Of a DNA stretch of 64,000 bases, positions 25,234-34,429 are shown one piece after another (position 1 is the first letter of the stretch; each line of letters starts with the position of its first letter). The stretch spans positions 35,348-99,347 of the forward strand of contig NZ_JAFGYY010000022.1 in NCBI RefSeq assembly GCF_017491605.1, given 5' to 3'. The notes under the pieces are model-generated. The model ran no database searches and was not told where the DNA came from. It saw only the letters and a program-made list of their open reading frames with translations. The translations under genes and the position numbers were made by a program. This DNA is from Pseudomonas sp. 30_B (GTDB lineage: Bacteria > Pseudomonadota > Gammaproteobacteria > Pseudomonadales > Pseudomonadaceae).

Positions 25234-25614
25234 ATGTTCGCAAGACTCAAGCAGTGGGCCCGCTCGATCAAACGGCAAACCATGATCCTGTGGTTCTGCT
25301 GGAAGCACCCGGAAACGCCCCTGCCGGTCAAGCTGCTGTGCCTGCTGGTGGTTTCCTACGCGCTGAGCCCCATCGATCTGATACCGGACTTCATTCCCGT
25401 GCTGGGACTGCTGGATGACCTGCTGATCCTGCCGGCGTCCATCTGGCTGATCATTCGCCTCGTACCCGCGCAGGTGTATGCCGCAAGCAAGCTCCAGGCG
25501 GATGAATTCGAGCGCGCCAGCTCGCAGCGCCCCCGCAGCAAGGCGGCCGCCGTGGTGATCGTGGCGATCTGGCTGTTGCTGGCCGTGCTCTACTACCGGT
25601 GGCTGTGGCGCTAG
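25234..25614 (+). CDS. YkvA/DUF1232 membrane protein
   Basis: 126 residues. The DUF1232 signature is clear: PVKLLCLLVVSYALSPIDLIPDFIPVLG followed by LLDDLLILPASIWL, with one to two TM segments, and a last TM helix (AAVVIVAIWLLLAVLYY) near the C-terminus. Function unknown; the family is broadly conserved in bacterial inner membranes. It converges with the protease gene with a single base between stops. Confidence 0.88.
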   Translation: MFARLKQWARSIKRQTMILWFCWKHPETPLPVKLLCLLVVSYALSPIDLIPDFIPVLGLLDDLLILPASIWLIIRLVPAQVYAASKLQADEFERASSQRPRSKAAAVVIVAIWLLLAVLYYRWLWR

Positions 25615-25615
25615 G

Positions 25616-26155
25616 TCAGACCTGGCACTTCGGCTGCTGGGTGAAGGTCCGCCGTACGTCGACCGGGCCCACGTGTTCCAGGGTCTTACGACCGATCAGC
25701 ACCGGGTAGATCATGTTCTTGCGGTCGCGCAGCGAGAATTCTTCGTCGAGCATCTGGTTGCCGAGGCAGATCTGCATCGACACCACCGGCCGGTGGTCCA
25801 CGCCGCCAGCGCCGCGAACCTTCACCTTGCGCAGGACGGGACGGGCGTACTCCTGTACGGATTCATCCCCGGTGTCGCTGTTCTTCGCCACGACCTTGAA
25901 ACGCACCCACTTCTTGCCGTCCTTGTCGAAGTATTCGATGTCCTTGGCGTCCATCGACGAGGTGAGCGCGCCGGTGTCCAGCTTGGCCTTGACCGGGACG
26001 CCCTCGGGATAGATTTTCGCCTCTTCGATCCAGCCGCGCACCGGCAGGTCTTCCGAGTGGGCCTTCATCGGAGTGGCAAGCGCCAGCAGGAGCATGGCGG
26101 CAGAGAGGGAATTGATCGGCACGGCAATGACTCGTCGGTTGACTGTATGCCTCAT
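25616..26155 (-). CDS. Retropepsin-like aspartic protease (RimB / PF05618 family)
   Basis: 179 residues from ATG 26155; a TTG two codons upstream is weaker. A signal peptide or N-terminal anchor (MLLLALATPMKAHS) precedes the catalytic domain. Active-site motif K-L-D60-T-G-A63 is the single D-T-G-A of dimeric retropepsin-like enzymes formerly labelled putative ATP-dependent zinc protease. Conserved RPVLRKVKVRGAGGVDHRPVVSM, FSLRDRKNMIYPVLIGRKTL follow (in pieces). Periplasmic members occur in Pseudomonas; the substrate here is unknown. Confidence 0.87.
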   Translation of the reverse strand: MRHTVNRRVIAVPINSLSAAMLLLALATPMKAHSEDLPVRGWIEEAKIYPEGVPVKAKLDTGALTSSMDAKDIEYFDKDGKKWVRFKVVAKNSDTGDESVQEYARPVLRKVKVRGAGGVDHRPVVSMQICLGNQMLDEEFSLRDRKNMIYPVLIGRKTLEHVGPVDVRRTFTQQPKCQV

Positions 26156-26233
26156 GATCAAGTCCGGGATGTCAAAGACGAGTCAAACGCAGGTCAAGAA
26201 AACGGATGACTCGTACGCAGTGCTTTACGCCGA

Positions 26234-26992
26234 TCACCAGGCGGTGAAGCCGCCATCAATGGTCAGGGCCTGGCCGGTGACGAAGCGCGACGCCGGCGAA
26301 CACAGCCACATGACCGCGCTGGCAATGTCGTCCGGCTCGCCGAGGCGACCCATGGGCGTGGCCATCTTGAGGCTCTCCATGGCGTCCTGGACGTCCGCGC
26401 GATTGGTGATCGCAGTGTTGGCAATGCCACCGGGGCAAACCGCGTTGACCCGGATGCCGGCGGTGGCGTAATCCAGCGCAACGGAGCGCGTCAGCCCAAG
26501 CACGCCCGACTTCGACGCGGAGTACGCGGAGAGGCCAGGGCCGCTGACCACGCCCATGATCGACGAGGTGTTGACGATGCTGCCGCCACCCTGCTTGAGC
26601 ATTTGCGCGCATTCGTACTTCAGGCACAGCCACACGCCCTTAAGGTTGACCCCGATGGCGCGGTCCCACTCCTCTTCCGGCAACTCGGCCACCGGCCGGC
26701 CGCGCTGGGCGATACCGGCGTTGTTGAAAGCGCAGTCGATCCGACCGAACCTGCGCACCGCCTCGCTCACCATGTGCTCGACGTCGGCGCTGCGGGAAAC
26801 GTCCGTGCGAACGAACACCACCTCGCCGCCTCCCGCCGCGGACACGGCATGGGCGGTTTCCTCGCCGCTGACGGTTTCGATATCGGCCAGCACCAGGTGC
26901 GCGCCCGCCTCGGCGAACCGCAGCGCGGTCTGCCGGCCGAGGCCGGTGGAAGCGCCCGTCACTATTACGACCTTGCCTGCGAAGTCTGTCAT
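26234..26992 (-). CDS. SDR family oxidoreductase
   Basis: 252-residue classical SDR. TGASTGLG near residues 13-20, an Asp after beta2 (LADIE) favouring NAD(H), NNAG near 90, a Ser in VNTSSIMG and Y-S-A-S-K catalytic motif; the C-terminus FVTGQALTIDGGFTAW is typical of FabG-like members. GGAG six bases before ATG 26992 is a good ribosome site. Divergent from the glutamine synthetase-like gene. Substrate unknown. Confidence 0.9.
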   Translation of the reverse strand: MTDFAGKVVIVTGASTGLGRQTALRFAEAGAHLVLADIETVSGEETAHAVSAAGGGEVVFVRTDVSRSADVEHMVSEAVRRFGRIDCAFNNAGIAQRGRPVAELPEEEWDRAIGVNLKGVWLCLKYECAQMLKQGGGSIVNTSSIMGVVSGPGLSAYSASKSGVLGLTRSVALDYATAGIRVNAVCPGGIANTAITNRADVQDAMESLKMATPMGRLGEPDDIASAVMWLCSPASRFVTGQALTIDGGFTAW

Positions 26993-27327
26993 TCCGCTCT
27001 CCAGATGAAGTCCGTGGTGGTGTCGGCACGGCAGGCTCGGGTGTGCAGAAAGCCAGGGAGACAGGCTGCTCGATCAGGAAGGCGCTACGCGTGCGGCAGC
27101 CAACATAGGGGCTGGCCGAGGCACCCCACATCCCCCGATCAGACTACCCAAGGCCCCGCGGCCAGCAGGCGCCCAAATACGCCATGCCGAGAAAAACGCT
27201 CTGCGTACCCGGAATCTGCGGAAAGTGGATAGAACGAAGGCCCGGCTCTCCCCAACACTAGCCATGCGTCGCCCCATATGCGGTCGACTTCCTTCCTGTG
27301 CGTTCCATCCAACCATTAGAGGCTTGC
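26993..27327. other. 335-bp divergent intergenic region
   Basis: Separates the SDR and the glutamate-polyamine ligase genes and must hold both promoters. No gene, REP or clear dyad operator was found; AGAGG before 27328 is the ribosome site of the ligase gene. Confidence 0.5.
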
Positions 27328-28686
27328 ATGAGCACCCCCGCCGATCAGCTGAGTTCCTGGCTGAAGCAACACCAGATCACCGAAGTCGAGTGCGTCGTCA
27401 GTGACATGACCGGTATCGCCCGCGGCAAGATTTCCCCGACCAACAAGTTCCTCGGCGAGGGAGGCATGCGCCTCCCCGAGAGTGTGCTGTTGCAGACCGT
27501 CACCGGGGACTATGTCGACGACGATATCTACTACGACCTGCTGGACGAAGCGGACATCGATATGGTCTGCCGTCCCGATCCGGACGCGGTGTTCGTGGTG
27601 CCCTGGGCGATCGAGCCGACCGCGATGGTGTTCCATGACACTTACGACAAGTACGGCAACCCCGTGGAGCTGTCGCCGCGCAACGTGCTCAAGCGCGTAC
27701 TGAAGCTGTACGCGGACAAGGGCTGGAACCCCATCGTCGCGCCGGAAATGGAGTTCTACCTGACCAAGCGCAGCAGCGACCCGGACTTCCCGCTGGAAGC
27801 CCCGGTAGGCCGTTCCGGCCGTCCGGAAAGCGGTCGCCAGAGCTTCTCCATCGACGCGGCCAACGAATTCGACCCGCTGTTCGAAGACGTCTACGACTGG
27901 TGCGAAGCCCAGGGCCTGGACCTGGACACCCTGATCCACGAAGACGGCCCGGCGCAGATGGAAATCAACTTCCGTCATGGCGACGCCCTGAGCCTCGCGG
28001 ACCAGATCACCGTGTTCAAGCGCAGCATGCGCGAAGCCGCGCTCAAGCACGACGTGGCGGCGACCTTCATGGCCAAGCCGATCACCGACGAGCCGGGCAG
28101 CGCCATGCACATCCACCAGAGCGTGCTGGACATCAAGACGGGCAAGAACATCTTCGCCAACGTCGACGGCACCATGAGCGAGCTGTTCCTGCACTACATC
28201 GGCGGTCTGCAGAAGTACATCCCGAAAGTGCTGCCGATGTTCGCGCCGAACGTGAACTCCTTCCGCCGCTTCCTGCCGGACACCTCCGCGCCGGTGAACG
28301 TCGAGTGGGGCGTGGAGAACCGCACCGTCGGCCTGCGCGTACCCGCAGCCTCGCCGGAAGCCATGCGCGTGGAAAACCGCCTGCCGGGCGCCGACGCCAA
28401 CCCTTACCTGGCACTGGCCGCCAGCCTGCTCTGCGGCTACCTGGGCATGGTCGAGCAGATCGACCCCAGCGCTCCGGTCGAGGGCCGCGCCTACGAGCGC
28501 CGCAACCTGCGCCTGCCGATCACCATCGAGGACGCGCTGGCGCACATGGAAGAGTGCCAGGTGCTGGAAGAGTACCTGGGGCGCAAGTTCGTCCAGGGCT
28601 ACGTCGCGGTGAAGCGCGCCGAGCACGAGAATTTCAAGCGTGTGATCAGCTCCTGGGAACGTGAATTCCTGCTGCTGAGCGTCTGA
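27328..28686 (+). CDS. Glutamine synthetase-like glutamate-polyamine ligase (PuuA/SpuI/PauA type)
   Basis: 452 residues from ATG 27328 (GAGG five bases upstream). Glutamine-synthetase catalytic features are present: metal Glu in PEMEFYL, QMEINFRHGDAL, the GSAMHIHQS His motif, and NRTVGLRVP plus RVENRLPGADANPYLA near the C-terminus. Length and the ARGKISP N-terminal signature fit gamma-glutamylputrescine synthetases and not GlnA, which is longer in its beta-grasp part and regulated by adenylylation at a conserved Tyr loop not seen here. The next genes encode a polyamine-binding protein and an FAD oxidase, making a gamma-glutamylation pathway for polyamines or a related amine. Confidence 0.9.
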   Translation: MSTPADQLSSWLKQHQITEVECVVSDMTGIARGKISPTNKFLGEGGMRLPESVLLQTVTGDYVDDDIYYDLLDEADIDMVCRPDPDAVFVVPWAIEPTAMVFHDTYDKYGNPVELSPRNVLKRVLKLYADKGWNPIVAPEMEFYLTKRSSDPDFPLEAPVGRSGRPESGRQSFSIDAANEFDPLFEDVYDWCEAQGLDLDTLIHEDGPAQMEINFRHGDALSLADQITVFKRSMREAALKHDVAATFMAKPITDEPGSAMHIHQSVLDIKTGKNIFANVDGTMSELFLHYIGGLQKYIPKVLPMFAPNVNSFRRFLPDTSAPVNVEWGVENRTVGLRVPAASPEAMRVENRLPGADANPYLALAASLLCGYLGMVEQIDPSAPVEGRAYERRNLRLPITIEDALAHMEECQVLEEYLGRKFVQGYVAVKRAEHENFKRVISSWEREFLLLSV

Positions 28687-28731
28687 CGCACCCGATCCCG
28701 CCCAATCACAAGAATACGGATAGGAGTCGAC

Positions 28732-29817
28732 ATGAAACTGCTGAAGCCCCTTGCGGCCTTCGCATTGGCGGCAATGGCGAAAACCGCCATCGCCGCCCCC
28801 ACGGTCAGTATCTACAACTGGACCGATTACATTGCCCCGGACACCCTCGCCGGCTTCCAGAAGACCACCGGAATCAAACCGGTCTACGACGTCTTCGATT
28901 CCAACGAGACCCTGGAAGGCAAGCTGCTGGCAGGCCGTTCGGGCTACGACGTGGTGGTGCCCTCCAACCACTTCCTGACGCGCCAGGTGCAGGCCGGGGT
29001 CTTCCTGGAACTGGACCGCGAGAAGCTGCCGAACTGGAAGCACCTGGACCCGACGCTGCTCAAGCTGCTGGAACAGAACGACCCGGGCAACAAGCACTCG
29101 GTACCCTACCTGTGGGGCACCAACGGCATCGGCTACAACGTCGCCAAGGTCAAGGAAGTGCTGGGCGTCGACAAGATCGACTCCTGGTCGGTGCTGTTCG
29201 AGCCGGAGAACATCAAGAAGCTCAGCGCCTGCGGCGTGGCCTTCATGGACTCGCCCGACGAGATGATCCCCTCGGTGCTCAACTATCTGGGCCTGGACGC
29301 CAACAGCACCAACCCGGCGGACTATTCCAAGGCCGAGGCCAAGCTGGTGGCTGTGCGCCCGTACGTCACCTACTTCCACTCCTCGAAGTACATCTCGGAC
29401 CTGGCCAACGGCAACATCTGCGTGGCCTTCGGCTATTCCGGCGACGTCTTCCAGGCGGCCGCGCGGGCCAAGGAAGCCAAGAACGGCATCGAGATCGCCT
29501 ACACCATTCCCAAGGAAGGCGCGAACCTGTGGTTCGACCTGATGGCGATCCCGTCGGATGCGACCCATCCGGAGCAGGCCCTGGCGTTCATCAACTACAT
29601 CCTCGATCCGAAGGTGATCGCTGGCATCAGCGAGTACGTCGGCTACCCCAGCGCCAACGGCGACGCCAAGACGCTGCTGCCCGAGGAGATGCAGAACAAC
29701 CCCGAGGTCTACCCGAGCCAGGCCGTGCTCGACAAGCTGTACATCGCCAAGGCGCCGCCGCCCAAGATCATGCGCCTGATGACCCGCAGCTGGAGCAAGA
29801 TCAAGTTCAACCAATGA
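28732..29817 (+). CDS. Periplasmic polyamine-binding protein (PotF/SpuD-like)
   Basis: 361 residues. Signal peptide MKLLKPLAAFALAAMAKTAIAA, then the PotD/PotF start VSIYNWTDYIAPDTLAGFQKTTG. Conserved YDVVVPSNHFL, VPYLWGTNGIGYN and WFDLMAIPSDATHPE blocks line the ligand cleft in this family; acidic residues in these blocks bind amine groups. It delivers a polyamine to an ABC importer. No permease or ATPase gene is adjacent, so it must use a transporter encoded elsewhere or serve as a sensor component. 45 bp after the ligase gene. Confidence 0.92.
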   Translation: MKLLKPLAAFALAAMAKTAIAAPTVSIYNWTDYIAPDTLAGFQKTTGIKPVYDVFDSNETLEGKLLAGRSGYDVVVPSNHFLTRQVQAGVFLELDREKLPNWKHLDPTLLKLLEQNDPGNKHSVPYLWGTNGIGYNVAKVKEVLGVDKIDSWSVLFEPENIKKLSACGVAFMDSPDEMIPSVLNYLGLDANSTNPADYSKAEAKLVAVRPYVTYFHSSKYISDLANGNICVAFGYSGDVFQAAARAKEAKNGIEIAYTIPKEGANLWFDLMAIPSDATHPEQALAFINYILDPKVIAGISEYVGYPSANGDAKTLLPEEMQNNPEVYPSQAVLDKLYIAKAPPPKIMRLMTRSWSKIKFNQ

Positions 29818-29831
29818 CTCGAGAACGTCCC

Positions 29832-31127
29832 ATGATTCATGCCGGCGAACACGCCGCGTCCTATTACGCGGCCACTGCGCGCGACAAGCAGACCTACCCC
29901 GCCCTGGAGGGCGAGGTTCACGCAGAGGTCTGCGTCATCGGCGGCGGTCTGACCGGCGTCAACACGGCACTGGAGCTGGCCCTTCGGGGCCACTCCGTGG
30001 TGCTTCTGGAAGGCCGCCGCATCGGCTGGGGAGCCAGCGGTCGCAACGGTGGACAGCTGATCCGCGGCATCGGCCACGACGTCAGTGGCTTCGCCAAGTA
30101 CGTCGGCGAGGATGGCGTCCGCTACCTGAACCAGGCGGGTTTCGACTCGGTGAAGCTGGTGGCGGAGCGCATCCAGCAGTTCAACATCGACTGCGACCTG
30201 CGCTGGGGCTTCTGCGAGCTGGCCAACACCCCCGCGCAGTTCACCGCCATGGCGGAGGAACAGCGCGAGCTGCAGTCAATGGGCTATGGGCATCCGACCA
30301 GGCTGGTGGGCGCCGGGCAGATCCATGAAGTGGTGGCCAGCGACTGCTATGCCGGCGGCCTGATCGACATGGGCTCGGGCCATCTGCATCCGCTGGACCT
30401 GGTGACCGGTGAAGCACGGGCCGCCAGCAACCTGGGGGTGAAGATCTTCGAGCAGAGCCCGGTGCTGCGCATCACCCACGGCAGTTCGGTCACGCTGCAC
30501 TGCGCCAACGGCCGGGTGCGCGCGGACAAGCTGGTGCTGGGCTGCAACGCGCACCTGGAGGAGCTGGAGCCGCGCCTGACCGGCAAGGTATTGCCAGCGG
30601 GCAGCTACGTCATCGTCACCGAACCGTTGCCGGAGCACGTGGCGGCGAAGCTGATCCCGCAGAACATGGCGCTGTGCGACCAGAAGGTGGGGCTGGATTA
30701 CTACCGCCTGACCGCCGATCGTCGCCTGCTGTTCGGCGGCGCCTGCCACTACTCCGGGCGGGACCCTGCGGACATCGGCGCCTACATGCGGCCGAAGATG
30801 CTGAAGGTGTTCCCGCAACTGGCCGATGTGCGCATCGACTACCAGTGGGGCGGCATGATCGGCATCACGGCAAACCGCTTCCCGCAGGTGGGTCGTCTGG
30901 CCCAGCACCCGAACGTGTACTTCGCGCAGGGTTACTCCGGGCACGGCCTCAACGTGACCCACTGGACCGCCAAACTGCTGGCCGAAGCCATTTCAGCAGG
31001 CCAGAGCCAGGGGCTGGACGTGTTCAGCGCGGTACCGCACCTGACCTTCCCGGGCGGCAAGCTGATGCGCTCGCCCCTGCTGGCGATGGGCATGCTCTGG
31101 TACAGGATTCGAGAGGCAATTGGCTGA
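29832..31127 (+). CDS. FAD-dependent oxidoreductase, gamma-glutamylputrescine oxidase-like (PuuB/PauB)
   Basis: 431 residues from ATG 29832 (GAGAA upstream); ATG 29814 overlaps the previous stop as ATGA but lacks a ribosome site. Dinucleotide motif G37-G-G-x-x-G42 in CVIGGGLTGVNTALEL is followed by the DAO-family GWGASGRNGGQ. Later motifs DYYRLTADRRLLFGG and YFAQGYSGHGLN are typical of PuuB-type oxidases that oxidise gamma-glutamylated amines to aldehydes with release of hydrogen peroxide. Context with the ligase and binding protein supports this. A strong terminator follows. Confidence 0.9.
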   Translation: MIHAGEHAASYYAATARDKQTYPALEGEVHAEVCVIGGGLTGVNTALELALRGHSVVLLEGRRIGWGASGRNGGQLIRGIGHDVSGFAKYVGEDGVRYLNQAGFDSVKLVAERIQQFNIDCDLRWGFCELANTPAQFTAMAEEQRELQSMGYGHPTRLVGAGQIHEVVASDCYAGGLIDMGSGHLHPLDLVTGEARAASNLGVKIFEQSPVLRITHGSSVTLHCANGRVRADKLVLGCNAHLEELEPRLTGKVLPAGSYVIVTEPLPEHVAAKLIPQNMALCDQKVGLDYYRLTADRRLLFGGACHYSGRDPADIGAYMRPKMLKVFPQLADVRIDYQWGGMIGITANRFPQVGRLAQHPNVYFAQGYSGHGLNVTHWTAKLLAEAISAGQSQGLDVFSAVPHLTFPGGKLMRSPLLAMGMLWYRIREAIG

Positions 31128-31136
31128 ATAAGCCAG

Positions 31137-31171
31137 GCGGAGCGTCTCGCCGAGGGAGCTCCGCTTTTTTT
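31137..31171 (+). terminator. Rho-independent terminator of the polyamine operon
   Basis: GCGGAGC (31137-31143) pairs with GCTCCGC (31158-31164), followed by seven T (31165-31171). The last T is shared with the stop codon of the convergent AraC gene. Confidence 0.85.
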
Positions 31172-32073
31172 CAGCTCGGCAGCATGCTCACGACGCAGCG
31201 CTCGGTTCCGCGCTTGAGCGTTGCCTTCGGATACTCGCCAAACAGCGCCTGGTAAGCCTGGGAGAATCGCCCCAGATGCCAGAACGACCAGCGCATCGCA
31301 ATTTCGGCCACATTGACACCCGCGCCGCCAGCGGCCAGCAGGTCACGTCGGGCAGCATTCAGCCGGCGGTTGCGCAGCCACACGGTGGGCGGCATGCCGG
31401 CATACTGGACGAACGACTGCTGCAACTGGCGCACCGAGACACCGGCGATTTCCGCCAGCTCGGGAACGCCGAAGCTGTCCTGCGGACAATCGTTGACCAC
31501 CTCTTTCACCCGCTCGACGACGCGCTTGGCGTTGCGGTCGGAGCGACGGCGCTGGCCCACGTCGACGGCCGCCTCCAGCAGCGAGAAACAGCCATCGGCC
31601 ACCTGCTGGGCGAATCCGGGCGCATCGACGTTGACGTGACCTTCCACGGCGCCGGCCAGCAGCTGGCTCAAGGAACTGGCGAAGGCGCTGCAGTTCGCCG
31701 AGCGCAGGGGTTGCAGCACCAGGCTTTCGAAGTCCGCGGCGGAACGGCCCCAGGCGGAGGCGTCCTTCAGCACCACGGCGACTTCACGGTAATTCTCGGG
31801 GGTGACCCATGCGTTGTGCGTGTGCCCATCCAGCAGGTAGAGGGCGCTGTCGTTCATGTCGAAGCTGAACACCAGGGTATCGGCGGGGGCATGGAATTCC
31901 TGCTCGACCCGCAGGTTCATGCTTTCTTCGTAGAGCTGGACCGCTCCCGTCTCCGCGTGCACGAGTCGTCCGCAAAAGCGACCAGCTGACATCTGCGTGT
32001 ACTGCTCTTCCCAACCCGGCAGCACCGCACGCGGCTCGTCAACCTCGCGAGCCTCCATCACCTTGATCGCCAT
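31171..32073 (-). CDS. AraC-family regulator (AraC-binding-like N-terminus)
   Basis: 300 residues from ATG 32073; GTG 32076 precedes. The first 170 residues resemble the AraC_binding_2-like domain (VEQEFHAPADTLVFSFDMND, SFFRxxR-like features weak). The C-terminus has two HTH motifs: VPELAEIAGVSVRQLQQSFVQYAGMPPTVWLRNRRL and NVAEIAMRWSFWHLGRFSQAYQALFGEYP. It converges with the polyamine operon, which is a likely but unproven target. Its upstream DNA (32080-32125) is markedly AT-rich. Confidence 0.88.
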   Translation of the reverse strand: MAIKVMEAREVDEPRAVLPGWEEQYTQMSAGRFCGRLVHAETGAVQLYEESMNLRVEQEFHAPADTLVFSFDMNDSALYLLDGHTHNAWVTPENYREVAVVLKDASAWGRSAADFESLVLQPLRSANCSAFASSLSQLLAGAVEGHVNVDAPGFAQQVADGCFSLLEAAVDVGQRRRSDRNAKRVVERVKEVVNDCPQDSFGVPELAEIAGVSVRQLQQSFVQYAGMPPTVWLRNRRLNAARRDLLAAGGAGVNVAEIAMRWSFWHLGRFSQAYQALFGEYPKATLKRGTERCVVSMLPS

Positions 32074-32250
32074 CACACACCCGGAAATTTATTAATATTA
32101 TTAACTATCAGCCTACCAATCGCTGACCTCCGCACGCAACAAGGGCGGTGCCGATCAGCAAGGGCGTCAGCGTTCTGCACGCAGCAGGATTATGACCAAT
32201 GCGACGGGATCGAGCACGCTTTACCTGACATACGCGAATACAGGAGACCG

Positions 32251-33153
32251 CTACCTGATCTCCTTGTCGTACAACCTGCCCATTTCATCCCTGAACGCCT
32301 GGATCAGCGGCTCCCGCGTCCGCCCGTTCTTCATGATGAGCGAGAATTCGGCCTGGTATCCGAAGTGCTCCGGGAGAAGCCTGATGAGCTTCCCCTGCTC
32401 TTCCCATTGCTGCGCCAGATGGTCCGGCAGATAGCCGATATAGCTTCCGCACAACACCAGGATCAGTTCGGCCTCCATGCTGTCGATGGTGGCGGAACAT
32501 TCCTTGAATCCATGCCTCGCCACTTCCGCGCTCGACCAATAGCCCCGCTTGACCAGGGCATACTGCCTGACTTTCTCCGGGGTCTTCTGCAACTCGCGGG
32601 ACAACGGATGCCTGTCACTGCAATACAGCCAATGCTGCTCGATATAGAGGTCGATATATTTCAATCCGCTCATCCTGGTCGGGAGCGAACCTATTGCCAG
32701 GTCGATCTTTCCTTCCAGGACTTCCCGTTGAAGTTCGAAAGGACTCAGCAGTTTGAGATTGACATGCACCTTGGGATGATTCGATGCAAAGTTCCCAAGC
32801 AGGTCCACTATATTGACCTGCTTGTCGGTTATCATGGAATCGAGTATCCCGACAGAAATCGTCCCCCGCAATTCGCCCTTCAACTCAAGTACGTAATTCT
32901 CGAATCCGTCGATCTGATTTAAAAGATTCTGCGCCTCATCGTAAATCAATTGTCCTTTGCTGGTCAGGCTGAACCCCGACCTCCCCCGGCTGCAGAGCGG
33001 CATGCCCAGTTGCGCCTCGAGCTGGCTCATATAGCCGCTGATGGCCGGCGTCGACATGTTCAGGTCCTGCTGCGCCGCAGAAAATCCCTTGTTCCTGACC
33101 ACCGCAACGAAAACCCGCAGCAGGCGAATGTTGTATATGTTCTCTTTCATCAT
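32251..33153 (-). CDS. LysR-family regulator next to a ureohydrolase gene
   Basis: 300 residues from ATG 33153 (a second ATG follows at 33150). The N-terminal HTH spans IRLLRVFVAVVRNKGFSAAQQDLNMSTPAISGYMSQLEAQLG; the effector domain follows (ISVGILDSMITDKQ, DLAIGSLPTRMSG). Base composition is lower in GC than its neighbours, with frequent AAT, ATA and TTA-type codons, a sign of different origin. It is divergent from the ureohydrolase at 33415, with a clear dyad between them, so local control of that gene is likely. Confidence 0.92.
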   Translation of the reverse strand: MMKENIYNIRLLRVFVAVVRNKGFSAAQQDLNMSTPAISGYMSQLEAQLGMPLCSRGRSGFSLTSKGQLIYDEAQNLLNQIDGFENYVLELKGELRGTISVGILDSMITDKQVNIVDLLGNFASNHPKVHVNLKLLSPFELQREVLEGKIDLAIGSLPTRMSGLKYIDLYIEQHWLYCSDRHPLSRELQKTPEKVRQYALVKRGYWSSAEVARHGFKECSATIDSMEAELILVLCGSYIGYLPDHLAQQWEEQGKLIRLLPEHFGYQAEFSLIMKNGRTREPLIQAFRDEMGRLYDKEIR

Positions 33154-33215
33154 GCAACCGCACACGTCAATGGCCGGCCTTGTTCTCATGGCAGTTGAAA
33201 TCTGTCAAGAGACCA

Positions 33216-33237
33216 TTGAATTATCTTAATAATACAA
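33216..33237. promoter_or_regulatory. AT-rich dyad, probable LysR operator
   Basis: TTGAATTAT (33216-33224), spacer CTTA, ATAATACAA (33229-33237): half-sites match at eight of nine bases. The outer TTG..CAA contains the T-N11-A spacing expected of LysR boxes. It lies 63 bp upstream of the LysR start and about 180 bp before the ureohydrolase start. Confidence 0.6.
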
Positions 33238-33414
33238 TTAACCAACAACTTGCCGACTCACTATTTATCCCCGCCTGAACCGCCGTTTAAATGAAAGCCG
33301 AGGTCATTTCGACGGCCCATTGCGCCCAGTACACAGGCTTCGAGACCGTTGCCTGGCATCGGGCGACAACCCATGAAAATGTTTTCCAGACTTGCGGCAA
33401 CTGCGGGGGTAACC

Positions 33415-34386
33415 ATGTCCGAATCCAAACTCAAGACAAACTTCTCGGACGGGACTTCATACGACCCGCAAAAGCGCCCGAGATTTAACGAGATTGCGAG
33501 CTTCATGCGCGCCCCCGTCGCGGACACGCTGGATGGCGTCGATATCGGCCTCATCGGCGTGCCATTCGATGGCGGCACCTCCTTCAAGCCGGGCGCGCGC
33601 CTGGGCCCCCGTGGGGTCCGGCAGCAATCCTGCCTCATGCGCACCCGGAATCACGCGTCGGGCATTGCACCTTTCGACCTGTGCACCATTCGCGACCTGG
33701 GCGATGTCTACCTGGATCGCATGTACAACATCGAGGACGCCCACGCCTGCATCGAGAACTATTACCGGGAGATTTGCGCACGCGGAATCATGCCTCTCAC
33801 GGTCGGCGGGGACCATTCGATCACCTATCCGATCTTCAAGGCGCTGGCGAAAGACGGCCCCATCGGCATGGTCCACATCGACGCCCACACCGATACCTGG
33901 GACAGCCTCTACGGGTCGAAATTCTTCCACGGAGCGCCATTCAGAAGAGCGGTCGAAGATGGCCTTCTCGACCCACGGCGCACGATCCAGATCGGCATCC
34001 GTGGCTCCGAGCATTCGGGCACCCCGAACTTCAGCCTCGAATGCGGGATGCGGGTCATTTTCATCGAGGAGTTCGACGAACTGGGCGTCGACGGCGTGCT
34101 CCAGGAAGTACGCCGCATCGTGGGGGACGGCCAGACCTATGTGTCATTCGATGTCGATGGCCTCGACCCCGCCTTCGCCCCCGGAACCGGCACCCCCGAA
34201 GCCGGCGGCATCTCCATGCGCGAAGCCATGCGCCTGCTGAAGGGACTGCGCGGCCTCCACCTCATCGGCGGCGATGTGGTGGAGGTCGCGCCGGACCTGG
34301 ACCCTTCCGGAATGACCGCGCTCAATGCTGCAACCCTGATGTTCGAGCTGCTGTGCGTGCTGGCAGATGCGAGGGCGAACGGATGA
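33415..34386 (+). CDS. Ureohydrolase (agmatinase / guanidinoalkanoate hydrolase family)
   Basis: 323 residues from ATG 33415, preceded by GGGGGT; upstream in-frame ATGs at 33373 and 33379 would add a non-family extension. All six di-manganese ligands are present: H134 in GGDHS, D156-A-H158-T-D160, and D246-V-D248 in SFDVDGLDPAF. The GTGTPEAGG loop near 258-265 is typical. The enzyme hydrolyses a guanidino group to urea. Substrate loops are closer to agmatinase/guanidinopropionase/guanidinobutyrase than to arginase, but which compound is used cannot be read from sequence. Divergent LysR suggests induction by the substrate. Confidence 0.9.
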   Translation: MSESKLKTNFSDGTSYDPQKRPRFNEIASFMRAPVADTLDGVDIGLIGVPFDGGTSFKPGARLGPRGVRQQSCLMRTRNHASGIAPFDLCTIRDLGDVYLDRMYNIEDAHACIENYYREICARGIMPLTVGGDHSITYPIFKALAKDGPIGMVHIDAHTDTWDSLYGSKFFHGAPFRRAVEDGLLDPRRTIQIGIRGSEHSGTPNFSLECGMRVIFIEEFDELGVDGVLQEVRRIVGDGQTYVSFDVDGLDPAFAPGTGTPEAGGISMREAMRLLKGLRGLHLIGGDVVEVAPDLDPSGMTALNAATLMFELLCVLADARANG

Positions 34387-34429
34387 CCACGTCCCCTGTC
34401 CCCGTTTCATCATTACAGTGAGACTCTCC

